NCBI GenBank assembly: GCA_002431975.1
Contig: DJFA01000109.1
Span: 7,536-37,989, forward strand
Reading direction: 5' to 3'
DNA length: 30,454 bases
Source: Ruminococcus sp. UBA5884
GTDB lineage: Bacteria; Bacillota; Clostridia; Oscillospirales; Ruminococcaceae
In this document: positions 23,143 through 30,454 of the stretch, piece by piece
Layout of the letters: each line of letters starts with the position of its first letter
How positions within the stretch are numbered: the first letter of the stretch is position 1
The notes under the pieces: model-generated
What the model saw: only the letters and a program-made list of their open reading frames with translations
Databases searched by the model: none
Told to the model about the DNA's origin: nothing
Position numbers and translations under genes: made by a program

Positions 23143-24411
23143 GTGTCAACACCGCTTGCGGATAAAATACGTCCGAAAACACTTGATGATGTTGTGGGAC
23201 AATCTCATATATTAGGTAATGGAAAGCCTTTAAGACGAATAATAGAAAGCGGACATATCCCGAATATGATATTTTACGGAGTATCAGGCACAGGAAAAAC
23301 TACAGTTGCCAGAATTATTGCAGAAAATTCATCTATGAGTCTGCATAAGCTCAACGGCACATCAATGTCAGTATCAGATATAAAGGATATAGTTTCAGAA
23401 GTCAATACGCTTATGGGCTATGGCGGAATACTCCTTTATCTTGATGAAATACAGTATCTCAATAAAAAACAACAGCAGAGTCTGCTTGAATATATAGAAA
23501 ACGGTTCTGTAACGCTTATAGCATCAACTACTGAAAATCCATATTTCAGCATATTCAGTGCTATTTTAAGCAGATGTACAGTATTTGAATTTAAACCTGT
23601 AGCTCCTGATGATATAAAAAAAGCTGTTGAACGTGCATTCAGAATATCATCAGAGGATATGAACATAAATTTTGATATTGATAATGGAGTATCAGAACAT
23701 ATTTCCATGAACTGCGGCGGAGATGTAAGAAAAGCTGTAAATACAGCTGAACTCAGTATCCTTGCAGGTGAGCCTTTCAGCGGAGGCATAAAAATTACTC
23801 TTGATACTGTAAAACAGCTTGCACAGAAAAGCAGTATGCGGTATGACAGGGACGGCGACCAGCATTATGATTTATTGTCTGCATTTCAGAAATCAATAAG
23901 AGGTTCTGATGAAAATGCAGCTCTGCATTATATGGCAAGACTTTTAAGTGCAGGCGATATTACATCTGTATGCCGCCGTCTGCTTGTAACAGCCTGCGAG
24001 GATATAGGACTTGCATACCCGAATGCAATACCGATTGTAAAAGCCTGCACTGATACAGCATTGCAGATAGGACTTCCTGAAGCAAGGATTCCTCTTGCAG
24101 ATGCAGTAATACTTTTATGCACATCTCCAAAGTCAAACAGCGGATATATGGCTGTAAACAGGGCAATGAAGGATTTGGAAAACAAAGAAGCCCCTGATTT
24201 TCCAAGACATCTCCAGAACTGTCATTATGACGGTGAAGGTGCTGAAATCAGGGGACAGAATTACCTCTATCCTCATGACTATCCGGAGCATTATGTAAAA
24301 CAGCAGTATCTTCCGGACAGCCTTAAAGACAGGATATATTATGAATTTGGTTTAAACAAGCTTGAACAGGCGGCGTATGCATATCGTCAGAAAATCACGG
24401 GCAAAAAATAG
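23143..24411 (+). CDS. rarA: Replication-associated recombination protein A (RarA/MgsA, AAA+ ATPase)
   Basis: This 422-residue clamp-loader-related ATPase acts at stalled replication forks. Motifs are MSTPLADKIRPKTLDDVVGQ (start), Walker A GVSGTGKTT (46-54), Walker B LLYLDEIQ (98-104), sensor-1 STTEN (128-132), the SRC arginine finger (143-145) and the C-terminal phrases GSDENAALHYMARLL and LLCTSPKSNSGY. The start is GTG at 23143, with AAGGAGG 8 bases upstream. The frame stays open into repeat copy G, but those codons are repeat DNA. It ends 17 bases inside the convergent S1-domain gene. No separate promoter is visible, so it may be read from htpG. Confidence 0.95.
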   Translation: MSTPLADKIRPKTLDDVVGQSHILGNGKPLRRIIESGHIPNMIFYGVSGTGKTTVARIIAENSSMSLHKLNGTSMSVSDIKDIVSEVNTLMGYGGILLYLDEIQYLNKKQQQSLLEYIENGSVTLIASTTENPYFSIFSAILSRCTVFEFKPVAPDDIKKAVERAFRISSEDMNINFDIDNGVSEHISMNCGGDVRKAVNTAELSILAGEPFSGGIKITLDTVKQLAQKSSMRYDRDGDQHYDLLSAFQKSIRGSDENAALHYMARLLSAGDITSVCRRLLVTACEDIGLAYPNAIPIVKACTDTALQIGLPEARIPLADAVILLCTSPKSNSGYMAVNRAMKDLENKEAPDFPRHLQNCHYDGEGAEIRGQNYLYPHDYPEHYVKQQYLPDSLKDRIYYEFGLNKLEQAAYAYRQKITGKK

Positions 24412-25333
24412 TTTCAATTACCTTTTCGGAATTATCAGTTGTATATCTCCAGTAATCAATATGATTATCTTTTATAAAATATCTGAAATTTCCCGGAGTA
24501 TATTCAGAATTGAATACATCAACTATTATAAGCTTTACTTTCATTTTTTCGGGAATGAGTGCCTTTATGTATACGCTTGCACTCTGACCGGCATAAACAT
24601 TTTCACGGGGTTCTGCAAGACCTGCAAGATTAGGGGCAAGTTCTATGAATATTCCATAATCCTCAACAGAACGCACGACTCCGGCGACTGTTTCGCCGGT
24701 ATGGAACATTGAAGCGTTTTCTTCCCATGTTCCGAGCAGTTCCTTATGAGAGAGCCATACTCTTGCCTGAGAGCCTTCAGATGAAACAGCCTTTACTGCA
24801 ACATTTATATTCTGACCTACTGTAAATCGGTCTGAAGGGTGAGATATCCTTGAAACTGATATAGCATCTATCGGTATAAGTGACGGGATTCCGCAGCCGA
24901 TATCCACAAAACAGCCGAATTGTTCAAGATGGGTTACCTTTGCAGGAATTATATCTCCGGCACTGAGTTTTGAAATATAGTTGTCAATGCATGACTGCTG
25001 GACTGAACGTCTTGAAAGAAATGCAACGGTCTGACCGTTTTCATCTTTTGAAATATTCATAACCCTGAAACATACAGGTTTATTGACTTTTGATATAAGA
25101 GCGATATCTCTTGTAGAGCCGTCAGAAATGCCGACAGCTCCTTCTTCACGGGGGATAATTCCCTTTGCGTCTGGCAGGTCGACTATAAGATTATGCTCAT
25201 TGTCGCATATTACTGCACGAGCCTCAAGAATTTTCCCCTGAATCATTGAATCCTGAAGTGCAGAAACTGATTTCAGGGAATTTCTGTTGTCAGCTGTATG
25301 AATAAGACAGCCTTCCGGATAAAATTTGTTCAT
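24395..25333 (-). CDS. S1-domain RNA-binding protein (short ribosomal protein S1-like)
   Basis: This 312-residue protein has a degenerate S1-like repeat (about 31-107) and two clear S1 (OB-fold) domains. They are GDIIPAKVTHLEQFGCFVDIG...LSHKELLGTW (126-203) and GETVAGVVRSVEDYGIFIEL...VKLIIVD (213-272). A C-terminal tail (about 275-312) follows. It probably binds single-stranded RNA. It is shorter than classical S1 and resembles the short S1-like proteins common in Clostridia. ATG at 25333 has GGGAGG 6 bases upstream. It is convergent with rarA, and their 3' ends overlap by 17 bases with no room for a separate terminator. Confidence 0.85.
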   Translation of the reverse strand: MNKFYPEGCLIHTADNRNSLKSVSALQDSMIQGKILEARAVICDNEHNLIVDLPDAKGIIPREEGAVGISDGSTRDIALISKVNKPVCFRVMNISKDENGQTVAFLSRRSVQQSCIDNYISKLSAGDIIPAKVTHLEQFGCFVDIGCGIPSLIPIDAISVSRISHPSDRFTVGQNINVAVKAVSSEGSQARVWLSHKELLGTWEENASMFHTGETVAGVVRSVEDYGIFIELAPNLAGLAEPRENVYAGQSASVYIKALIPEKMKVKLIIVDVFNSEYTPGNFRYFIKDNHIDYWRYTTDNSEKVIETIFCP

Positions 25334-25363
25334 TTTTTACCTCCCACATTTTATGTTGACATT

Positions 25364-25389
25364 ACCGGCTGTGAACAATTTCAGCCGGT
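25364..25389 (-). other. Hairpin in the leader of the S1-domain gene
   Basis: A perfect 8-base stem ACCGGCTG (25364-25371) and CAGCCGGT (25382-25389) with a 10-base loop lies 30 bases upstream of the S1 gene start. There is no T run on the minus strand, so it is not a standard terminator. It could attenuate, act as a binding site for the S1 product, or mark an mRNA processing point; this is inference. Confidence 0.35.
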
Positions 25390-25441
25390 TTTAAATCTGT
25401 CTTATCATAATATATGAGAGAAATTTCAGATATATAACTTG

Positions 25442-25783
25442 TTATGGAATAAAAGTTTCAGATGAAACGGACATTCCGCCTGATGATACAAGGATATTAT
25501 GGACTGAAAGAGCTGATTCCTCTGTACAGATTACAGTAAGAAAAGCAGTCTGCATAATTTTTGCCTCATCTGATGTATCAGCAGGGGATATTACAGTATC
25601 TGTTATATAGTTCTGGGTTACAACAGCTGTCGGAATAAGTCTGAAATAATAATCATTTCCGGAATTTTTGCCATGTGAAGTGATTTTTATTTTTCGTATT
25701 CCGTTTACATTTTTTCTGATTTTTCTTGAAGCGGCTTCAGCCGAATCAAATCCGTCAAATTCAGCCTTTACTGATTTAAGCAT
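25442..25783 (-). CDS. Small conserved-looking protein of unknown function
   Basis: I do not recognise this 113-residue protein. It has no signal peptide or membrane segment. The first half, LKSVKAEFDGFDSAEAASRK and IRKIKITSHG, alternates like a small alpha/beta fold. A flexible middle (about 43-73) holds SHGKNSGNDYYFRLIPTAVV. The C-terminal half, TAFLTVICTEESALSVHNILVSSGGMSV, looks like a second beta-alpha-beta unit. This could mean a two-repeat ferredoxin-like shape. ATG at 25783 has AAGGAG 8 bases upstream. It precedes the S1-domain gene on the same strand by 108 bases. The coding call rests on the ribosome site and sensible composition. Confidence 0.65.
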   Translation of the reverse strand: MLKSVKAEFDGFDSAEAASRKIRKNVNGIRKIKITSHGKNSGNDYYFRLIPTAVVTQNYITDTVISPADTSDEAKIMQTAFLTVICTEESALSVHNILVSSGGMSVSSETFIP

Positions 25784-25800
25784 AAAAGCATCTCCTTATT

Positions 25801-25823
25801 AAATAACCATCAAATCGGCGTTA
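25801..25823. repeat. Orphan repeat arm, copy H
   Basis: Reversed, this 23-base stretch reads TAACGCCGATTTGATGG plus TTATTT. It matches the type-2 arm end of copies E and F (E left: TAACGCAAATTCAATGG plus TTATTT) but has no GC-rich hairpin attached. It is probably a deletion relic. It sits just upstream of the ribosome site of the minus-strand small gene. Confidence 0.55.
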
Positions 25824-25922
25824 TTTTAAATATTAAAATTTTTATTTTGTCAGATTTGTTTTATTTTAATCTCCTGTATTTATAAGATGTGCCGTAAGAT
25901 TAAAAAATATTCTATGAAATTA

Positions 25923-25951
25923 TTGCCTTGAATCAAAAAATAGGTTATAAT
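25923..25951 (+). promoter_or_regulatory. Promoter of the DUF951-prfA-tsaC-coaE operon
   Basis: TTGCCT (25923-25928), 17 bases and TATAAT (25946-25951), 32 bases upstream of the DUF951 ATG. Confidence 0.7.
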
Positions 25952-25983
25952 ATAGAGTACGTATCTTGGAAAGGGTGGTTTGA

Positions 25984-26175
25984 ATGGATATTAGACCAAA
26001 GGATATACTTACAATGAAAAAAAATCATCCGTGCGGCTGCAATGAAATGTTTGTAATAAGAGCCGGCATGGAATTCAAACTCCGCTGTGTGAAATGTTCA
26101 AGGGAATTTATGGTTCCAAGAAATAAAATCGAAAAGTATATTAAAAAAGTCGTTCATGCTGACGATATAAAGTAA
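25984..26175 (+). CDS. DUF951 family protein
   Basis: This 63-residue protein has the DUF951 pattern: MDIRPKDILTMKKNHPCGCN at the start, then FVIRAGMEFKLRCVKCSREFMVPRNKIEK. Cys17 and Cys19 with C35-V-K-C38 could bind a metal ion, as in a small zinc ribbon; that is inferred. Function is unknown in the family. ATG has AAAGGG upstream. It is the first gene of the operon, 15 bases before prfA. Confidence 0.88.
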   Translation: MDIRPKDILTMKKNHPCGCNEMFVIRAGMEFKLRCVKCSREFMVPRNKIEKYIKKVVHADDIK

Positions 26176-26190
26176 AGGACTGGTATACAG

Positions 26191-27264
26191 ATGTTTGAAA
26201 AATTAAAATTTACTGAACAGCATTATGAGGAGATAAATGAAAAATTATCTGATGTTAATGTTGTCAATGATAACAAGCTTTATACTCAGCTTATGCGTGA
26301 GCATAAAACTCTTACTCCTATAGTTGATAAATACAGGGAATACCTCAGTACTGAAAAGGATTTCAATGAAGCAAAGGAACTCCTCGACAGCGGAAATCTT
26401 GATAAGGATTTCAAGGAAATGCTCCAGATGGAATATGAGGAATCAAAGGAGAAAATGGAGAAAATTACGGAAGAACTTAAAGTTCTGCTGCTGCCTAAAG
26501 ACCCTAACGATGATAAAAACGTAATCATTGAAATAAGAGGCGGTGCAGGCGGTGAGGAAGCTTCTCTCTTTGCAAATTCACTCTACAGAATGTATACAAT
26601 GTATGCCGAATCAAAACACTGGAAAACTGAAATACTCAATGCAAATCCGACTGAACTCGGAGGTTTTAAGGAAGTAAGCTTTTCAGTAGAGGGTGAAGGT
26701 GCTTATTCACGCTTTAAGTATGAAAGCGGCGTTCACAGAGTTCAGAGAGTCCCTGAAACAGAATCTCAGGGCAGAGTTCATACATCTACAGTTACCGTTG
26801 CTGTTCTGGTTGAAGCTGATGAGGTTGAACTTGATATCAATCCTACCGACCTTAAAATAGATGTTTTCAGAGCAAGCGGTGCAGGCGGTCAGCATATCAA
26901 TAAAACTGAATCTGCTGTAAGAATAACTCATCTGCCTACAGGTACTGTTGTTGAATGTCAGGACGAAAGAAGCCAGCATAAAAATAAAGAAAAAGCTATG
27001 AAAATTCTGCGTTCAAGACTCTATGAGGCTCTCCAGCAGGAACAGAATGATAAGATTGCTTCCGAAAGAAGAATGCAGGTTGGTACAGGTGACCGTTCAG
27101 AACGTATTCGTACCTATAACTATCCGCAGGGAAGACTTACTGACCACAGAATCGGTCTTACAATATACCGTCTTGAGGATATGCTCAACGGAAATCTTGA
27201 TGAAGTTTTTGATGCTCTCGCTACAGCTGACCAGGCTGCTAAACTCGCTATGCAGGAAGATTGA
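26191..27264 (+). CDS. prfA: Peptide chain release factor 1
   Basis: This 357-residue translation factor recognises UAA and UAG and releases the peptide. The catalytic G232-G-Q234 is in RASGAGGQHINKTES. The codon-recognition tripeptide is P188-E-T190 in the PxT position typical of RF1. The helical N-terminal domain (about 1-105) and RGGAGGEEA (116-124) are normal. AAAGGA lies 11 bases upstream. TAA is common as a stop codon in this window, and TAG is used by the MalF-like permease and rarA. Confidence 0.97.
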   Translation: MFEKLKFTEQHYEEINEKLSDVNVVNDNKLYTQLMREHKTLTPIVDKYREYLSTEKDFNEAKELLDSGNLDKDFKEMLQMEYEESKEKMEKITEELKVLLLPKDPNDDKNVIIEIRGGAGGEEASLFANSLYRMYTMYAESKHWKTEILNANPTELGGFKEVSFSVEGEGAYSRFKYESGVHRVQRVPETESQGRVHTSTVTVAVLVEADEVELDINPTDLKIDVFRASGAGGQHINKTESAVRITHLPTGTVVECQDERSQHKNKEKAMKILRSRLYEALQQEQNDKIASERRMQVGTGDRSERIRTYNYPQGRLTDHRIGLTIYRLEDMLNGNLDEVFDALATADQAAKLAMQED

Positions 27265-27269
27265 TTATT

Positions 27270-28277
27270 ATGAATGAAACTAAAATTATATCAGACAGCA
27301 ATGATGACTTGCTTTATGCTGCCGGACTGATAAAAAAAGGCTTTGTTGTGGGAATGCCTACTGAAACAGTCTATGGTCTGGGAGCAGATGCAGAAAATGA
27401 AGATGCTGTCAGAAAAATATTTGAAGCAAAGGGAAGACCCTCGGATAATCCGCTTATCGTCCATATATGCAGCATGGATATGATTGATGATATTGCCCAC
27501 GATATTCCGGAGCTTGCATACAGACTCGCAGAAAAATTCTGGCCGGGGCCTCTTACAATGATACTGCCTAAAAAGGATACTATACCTTATATAACATCAG
27601 GCGGTCTTGATACTGTCGGAATAAGAATGCCTCTTTCAGAATGTGCAAGAAAACTTATAGAATTATCAGGCAGACCTATTGCTGCTCCGTCTGCAAACCG
27701 TTCAGGATATCCGAGTCCTACTACTGCAATGCACGTATACAAGGATATGAACGGAAGAATCCCTGTAATAATTGATGGGGGAGAATGTACTGTAGGCGTT
27801 GAATCAACTGTTATATCCTTTGATGATGAAAATACTGTAAGAATACTCCGTCCCGGATATGTTACAGCTGAAAATCTTTCTGAAACCGCTGAAAATGTCA
27901 TAATAGACAGTGCGGTTACTTCAGAACTTAAAAAAGGTCAGAAAGCTGCTTCTCCGGGTATGAAATACAAACATTATTCTCCTAAAGCTGATGTTGTTAT
28001 AATAGATTCAGATTCTGAAAAATTCAGGGAATTTGTCGCTGAAAATGCAGCTGACAATGTTTATTTTCTGGCTTTTGATGATGACAATGAAAATAATGTA
28101 TACTCATACGGAAATACTGACAGTCAGCAGGCTCATAATCTTTTTTCTATGCTCCGCAGCCTTGATGACAGGGGTGCTGAAAAAATATATGTCCGTATGC
28201 CGCAGAAAAACGGTGTCGGACTCGCTGTATACAATCGTCTTGTAAGAGCTGCCGGATTTGAGGTGATATCATTATGA
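27270..28277 (+). CDS. tsaC: L-threonylcarbamoyladenylate synthase (Sua5/YwlC type)
   Basis: This 335-residue enzyme makes threonylcarbamoyl-AMP from Thr, bicarbonate and ATP for the t6A37 modification of ANN-decoding tRNAs. The YrdC domain (about 8-200) shows GMPTETVYGLGADA, KGRPSDNPLIVHI, WPGPLT and PSANRSGYPSPT. A C-terminal Sua5 domain follows a linker carrying SPGMKYKHYSPKA. This makes it the long Sua5 form rather than short TsaC. The start is ATG at 27270. An in-frame TTG at 27261 overlaps the prfA stop but sits too close to AGGA. It overlaps coaE by 4 bases (ATGA). The TsaB/D/E partners are not in the window. Confidence 0.93.
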   Translation: MNETKIISDSNDDLLYAAGLIKKGFVVGMPTETVYGLGADAENEDAVRKIFEAKGRPSDNPLIVHICSMDMIDDIAHDIPELAYRLAEKFWPGPLTMILPKKDTIPYITSGGLDTVGIRMPLSECARKLIELSGRPIAAPSANRSGYPSPTTAMHVYKDMNGRIPVIIDGGECTVGVESTVISFDDENTVRILRPGYVTAENLSETAENVIIDSAVTSELKKGQKAASPGMKYKHYSPKADVVIIDSDSEKFREFVAENAADNVYFLAFDDDNENNVYSYGNTDSQQAHNLFSMLRSLDDRGAEKIYVRMPQKNGVGLAVYNRLVRAAGFEVISL

Positions 28278-28909
28278 ACAGTCTTGAAGATGTAATGATA
28301 ATCGGTCTTACCGGTCAGACCGGTTCGGGAAAAACTACTGTATGCCGTATATTCCGTGAAAACGGTTTTGCTGTTATAAATGCGGATATGGTTTCAAGAT
28401 TTGTTGTCGAAAAAGGCAAACCATGTCTTGCTGAACTCGCTGAAATATTCGGAGATGAAATAATTCTTCCTGACGGACAGCTTGACAGAAGAAAACTTGG
28501 CAGAATAGTCTTTTCAGATAAATCAAAGCTTGAAATCTTAAACAGTATATGCTATCCTTATATTACAGGAGAAATCCTTGAAAGAATAAGAATTTTCGCT
28601 GAACAGAACAGAAAACTTATACTCCTTGATGCTCCTACTCTTTTTGAAAGCCGTGCAGATGATTTCTGCGATATAATTATATCTGTAATATCCAGAAAGG
28701 AACTGCGTATCGAAAGAATTATGGAGCGTGACAATATTTCATATGACGATGCTCTTAAAAGAATAAATTCTCAGCATGATGAAAAATTCTTTATTGATAA
28801 TTCGGATTTCATAATCAAAAACAATAAGGATATTGATAATCTCAGCAGTATTGCCAAGGAAGTTTCTGATAAGGTAAGGGATTATTATAATAAAAAATAT
28901 AAATTATGA
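28274..28909 (+). CDS. coaE: Dephospho-CoA kinase
   Basis: This 211-residue enzyme phosphorylates the 3' hydroxyl of dephospho-CoA, the last CoA step. It has the P-loop GLTGQTGSGKTTV (11-23), VINADMVSR (the usual Asp in the NADxxxR motif), GQLDRRKLGRIVF, LLDAPTLFES and the lid RIERIMERDNIS. Length is standard. Its ATG overlaps the tsaC stop, so translation is coupled. An internal ATG at codon 8 is possible but has no ribosome site. Confidence 0.95.
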   Translation: MNSLEDVMIIGLTGQTGSGKTTVCRIFRENGFAVINADMVSRFVVEKGKPCLAELAEIFGDEIILPDGQLDRRKLGRIVFSDKSKLEILNSICYPYITGEILERIRIFAEQNRKLILLDAPTLFESRADDFCDIIISVISRKELRIERIMERDNISYDDALKRINSQHDEKFFIDNSDFIIKNNKDIDNLSSIAKEVSDKVRDYYNKKYKL

Positions 28910-28946
28910 TAATAATATAATAATATTATGAAAGGATTGATTTATA

Positions 28947-30356
28947 ATGAGTAAGGATAAGGAAAAACTTTCAGCAAAGGAACTGAAGGAAAAACTTTTC
29001 TATCAGAAAAAAAATGCAGGCATTATCCTCAAGGACGATGAAATAAAAAAATGCGATAAGTTCTGCGAGGAATATAAAAATTTCCTTAATGCTGCAAAAA
29101 CTGAACGTGAAGCTGTAAACTATGTTATTGACCTGATAGAGAAAAACGGCTTTGTTGAATATAAAACAGGCATGAAACTTAAAGCCGGTGACAAAATTTA
29201 CAGATGCAACAGAGGCAAGGCTGTAATTCTCTCAGTTATTGGTACTGAATCAGTTGAAAATGGTGTGAGAATATGTGCTGCTCATATCGATTCTCCAAGA
29301 CTTGACCTTAAACAGTGCCCTGTATATGAGGATAATGAACTTGCTCTCTTTAAAACTCATTACTATGGCGGAATTAAAAAATATCAGTGGACTACTATTC
29401 CTATGTCACTCCATGGAGTTATAGTTAAATCTGATAATTCAAAAATTACTGTAAATATCGGTGAAGATGAAAATGACCCTGTATTCTGTATTACAGACCT
29501 TCTGCCGCACCTTGCAACTGAACAGGTAAAACGTAATCTTGCAAACGGCATAAAAGGTGAGGAGCTTAATCTCCTTATCGGTTCAAGACCTTTTAAAGAT
29601 GATGAGGGCAGCGAGCTTGTAAAACTCAATATCCTTAAAATCCTTAACGAAAAATACGGTATCTGTGAAGCTGATTTCCTTTCTGCTGAACTTGAAGCAG
29701 TTCCGGCTTTCAAGGCTAAGGATATCGGTTTTGACAGAAGTATGATTGGCTCATACGGCCATGATGACAGAGTTTGTGCATATACCGCTCTTATGGCTGC
29801 TGTAAAGGCTAAAAATCTTAAAAAGACTGCCGTTGTTATCCTTACTGACAAGGAGGAAACAGGAAGTGACGGCAATACCGGTCTTCAGTCATCATATCTC
29901 AAATTCTTCGTTGAAGACCTTGCTGAAGATTTCGGTACTAACGGCAGAACTGTTCTTTCAAGGTCTGAATGCCTTTCAGCTGATGTAAATGCTGCATTTG
30001 ACCCGACATTCCCTGATGTTCTTGAAAAACGCAACTGCTGCTATATCAATTATGGCGTTGCTGTTACAAAGTTTACAGGTGCAAGAGGAAAATCCGGCAC
30101 ATCTGATGCTTCAGCAGAATTTACCGGACGTGTAAGAAATCTTCTTGATAAAAACAATGTTATCTGGCAGACAGGCGAACTCGGAAAAGTTGATATGGGC
30201 GGCGGCGGAACAGTTGCAGCTTATATTGCAAATCTTGATGTTGATACAATAGATGTAGGAGTGCCTGTTCTTTCAATGCACGCTCCATATGAAATAGTAT
30301 CAAAAATTGATACTTATATGGCTTACAGAGCTTTCCTTGTATTCATTGAGGACTGA
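28947..30356 (+). CDS. M18-family metalloaminopeptidase
   Basis: This 469-residue cytoplasmic dizinc aminopeptidase probably trims N-terminal acidic or neutral residues. Metal and catalytic motifs of the M18 family are present: AAHIDSPRLDLK (H113, D115), SYGHDDRVCAY (bridging Asp), DKEETGS (the Glu pair), SADVNAAFDPTF and the late SMHAPYE His. Length is close to family norm. AAAGGA lies about 9 bases upstream of ATG. It follows coaE by 37 bases and is the last gene of the operon, with a strong terminator after it. Confidence 0.94.
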   Translation: MSKDKEKLSAKELKEKLFYQKKNAGIILKDDEIKKCDKFCEEYKNFLNAAKTEREAVNYVIDLIEKNGFVEYKTGMKLKAGDKIYRCNRGKAVILSVIGTESVENGVRICAAHIDSPRLDLKQCPVYEDNELALFKTHYYGGIKKYQWTTIPMSLHGVIVKSDNSKITVNIGEDENDPVFCITDLLPHLATEQVKRNLANGIKGEELNLLIGSRPFKDDEGSELVKLNILKILNEKYGICEADFLSAELEAVPAFKAKDIGFDRSMIGSYGHDDRVCAYTALMAAVKAKNLKKTAVVILTDKEETGSDGNTGLQSSYLKFFVEDLAEDFGTNGRTVLSRSECLSADVNAAFDPTFPDVLEKRNCCYINYGVAVTKFTGARGKSGTSDASAEFTGRVRNLLDKNNVIWQTGELGKVDMGGGGTVAAYIANLDVDTIDVGVPVLSMHAPYEIVSKIDTYMAYRAFLVFIED

Positions 30357-30376
30357 TTTTTGTTGATAATATTATG

Positions 30377-30404
30377 CCCCTCTGGATTTTTCAGAGGGGT
30401 TTTT
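30377..30404 (+). terminator. Rho-independent terminator of the prfA-coaE-aminopeptidase operon
   Basis: Stem CCCCTCTG (30377-30384) and CAGAGGGG (30392-30399), 7-base loop, followed by five T. It lies 20 bases after the aminopeptidase stop. Nothing recognisable follows to the window end. Confidence 0.9.
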
Positions 30405-30454
30405 GTATATTGTTACAAAGCTTGTTCCGGTTTCACCAATCGACATTTTTAACA

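Overview
This window looks like chromosome from a low-GC, endospore-forming Firmicute of the Ruminococcus/Oscillospiraceae type. The evidence is an AT-rich sequence with strong AGGAGG ribosome binding sites, several TTG/GTG starts, sigma-A type promoters with 17-base spacers, a complete Spo0A, a perfect CIRCE (HrcA) operator, and clostridial gene pairs such as yloU-fakA-recG and DUF951-prfA. The genus is inferred. I see no rRNA, tRNA, CRISPR array, transposase or prophage block.

Layout. 1-4458 (minus strand): a secreted, membrane-anchored PIG-L-fold protein that has lost its zinc ligands, a D-Ala-D-Ala carboxypeptidase and a CPBP intramembrane protease. 4617-6141 (plus): spo0A and a flavin-reductase-like gene with a terminator. 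6390-9398 (minus): an Mrp/NBP35 Fe-S carrier ATPase, a sensor-like membrane protein with no output domain, a higBA toxin-antitoxin pair with a palindromic operator, and a small membrane protein. 9416-13485 (minus): yloU-fakA-recG. 13701-15842 (minus): polyphosphate kinase. 16117-20735 (minus): a sugar-type ABC import operon of two permeases and a very large binding protein carrying two extra beta-sandwich-like domains, with no ATPase. 21011-24411 (plus): CIRCE-controlled htpG, then rarA. 24395-25783 (minus): an S1-domain protein and an unknown small protein. 25923-30404 (plus): a housekeeping operon of DUF951, prfA, a Sua5-type tsaC, coaE and an M18 aminopeptidase, closed by a terminator.

The most distinctive structure is a modular, non-coding interspersed repeat. 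It has seven copies plus one orphan arm. Each copy carries GC-rich 19-base hairpins (8-base stem, 3-base loop) flanked by one of two AT-rich arm types that end near TAACGCAAATTC. Two hairpin sequence types differ by a compensated base pair. Two distant copies share a 70-base core at 69/70 identity in opposite orientation. Several copies fill the gap between a stop codon and the next gene. With the zinc-less PIG-L protein and the oversized binding protein, these are the best candidates for something undescribed. Most other genes are ordinary housekeeping genes.
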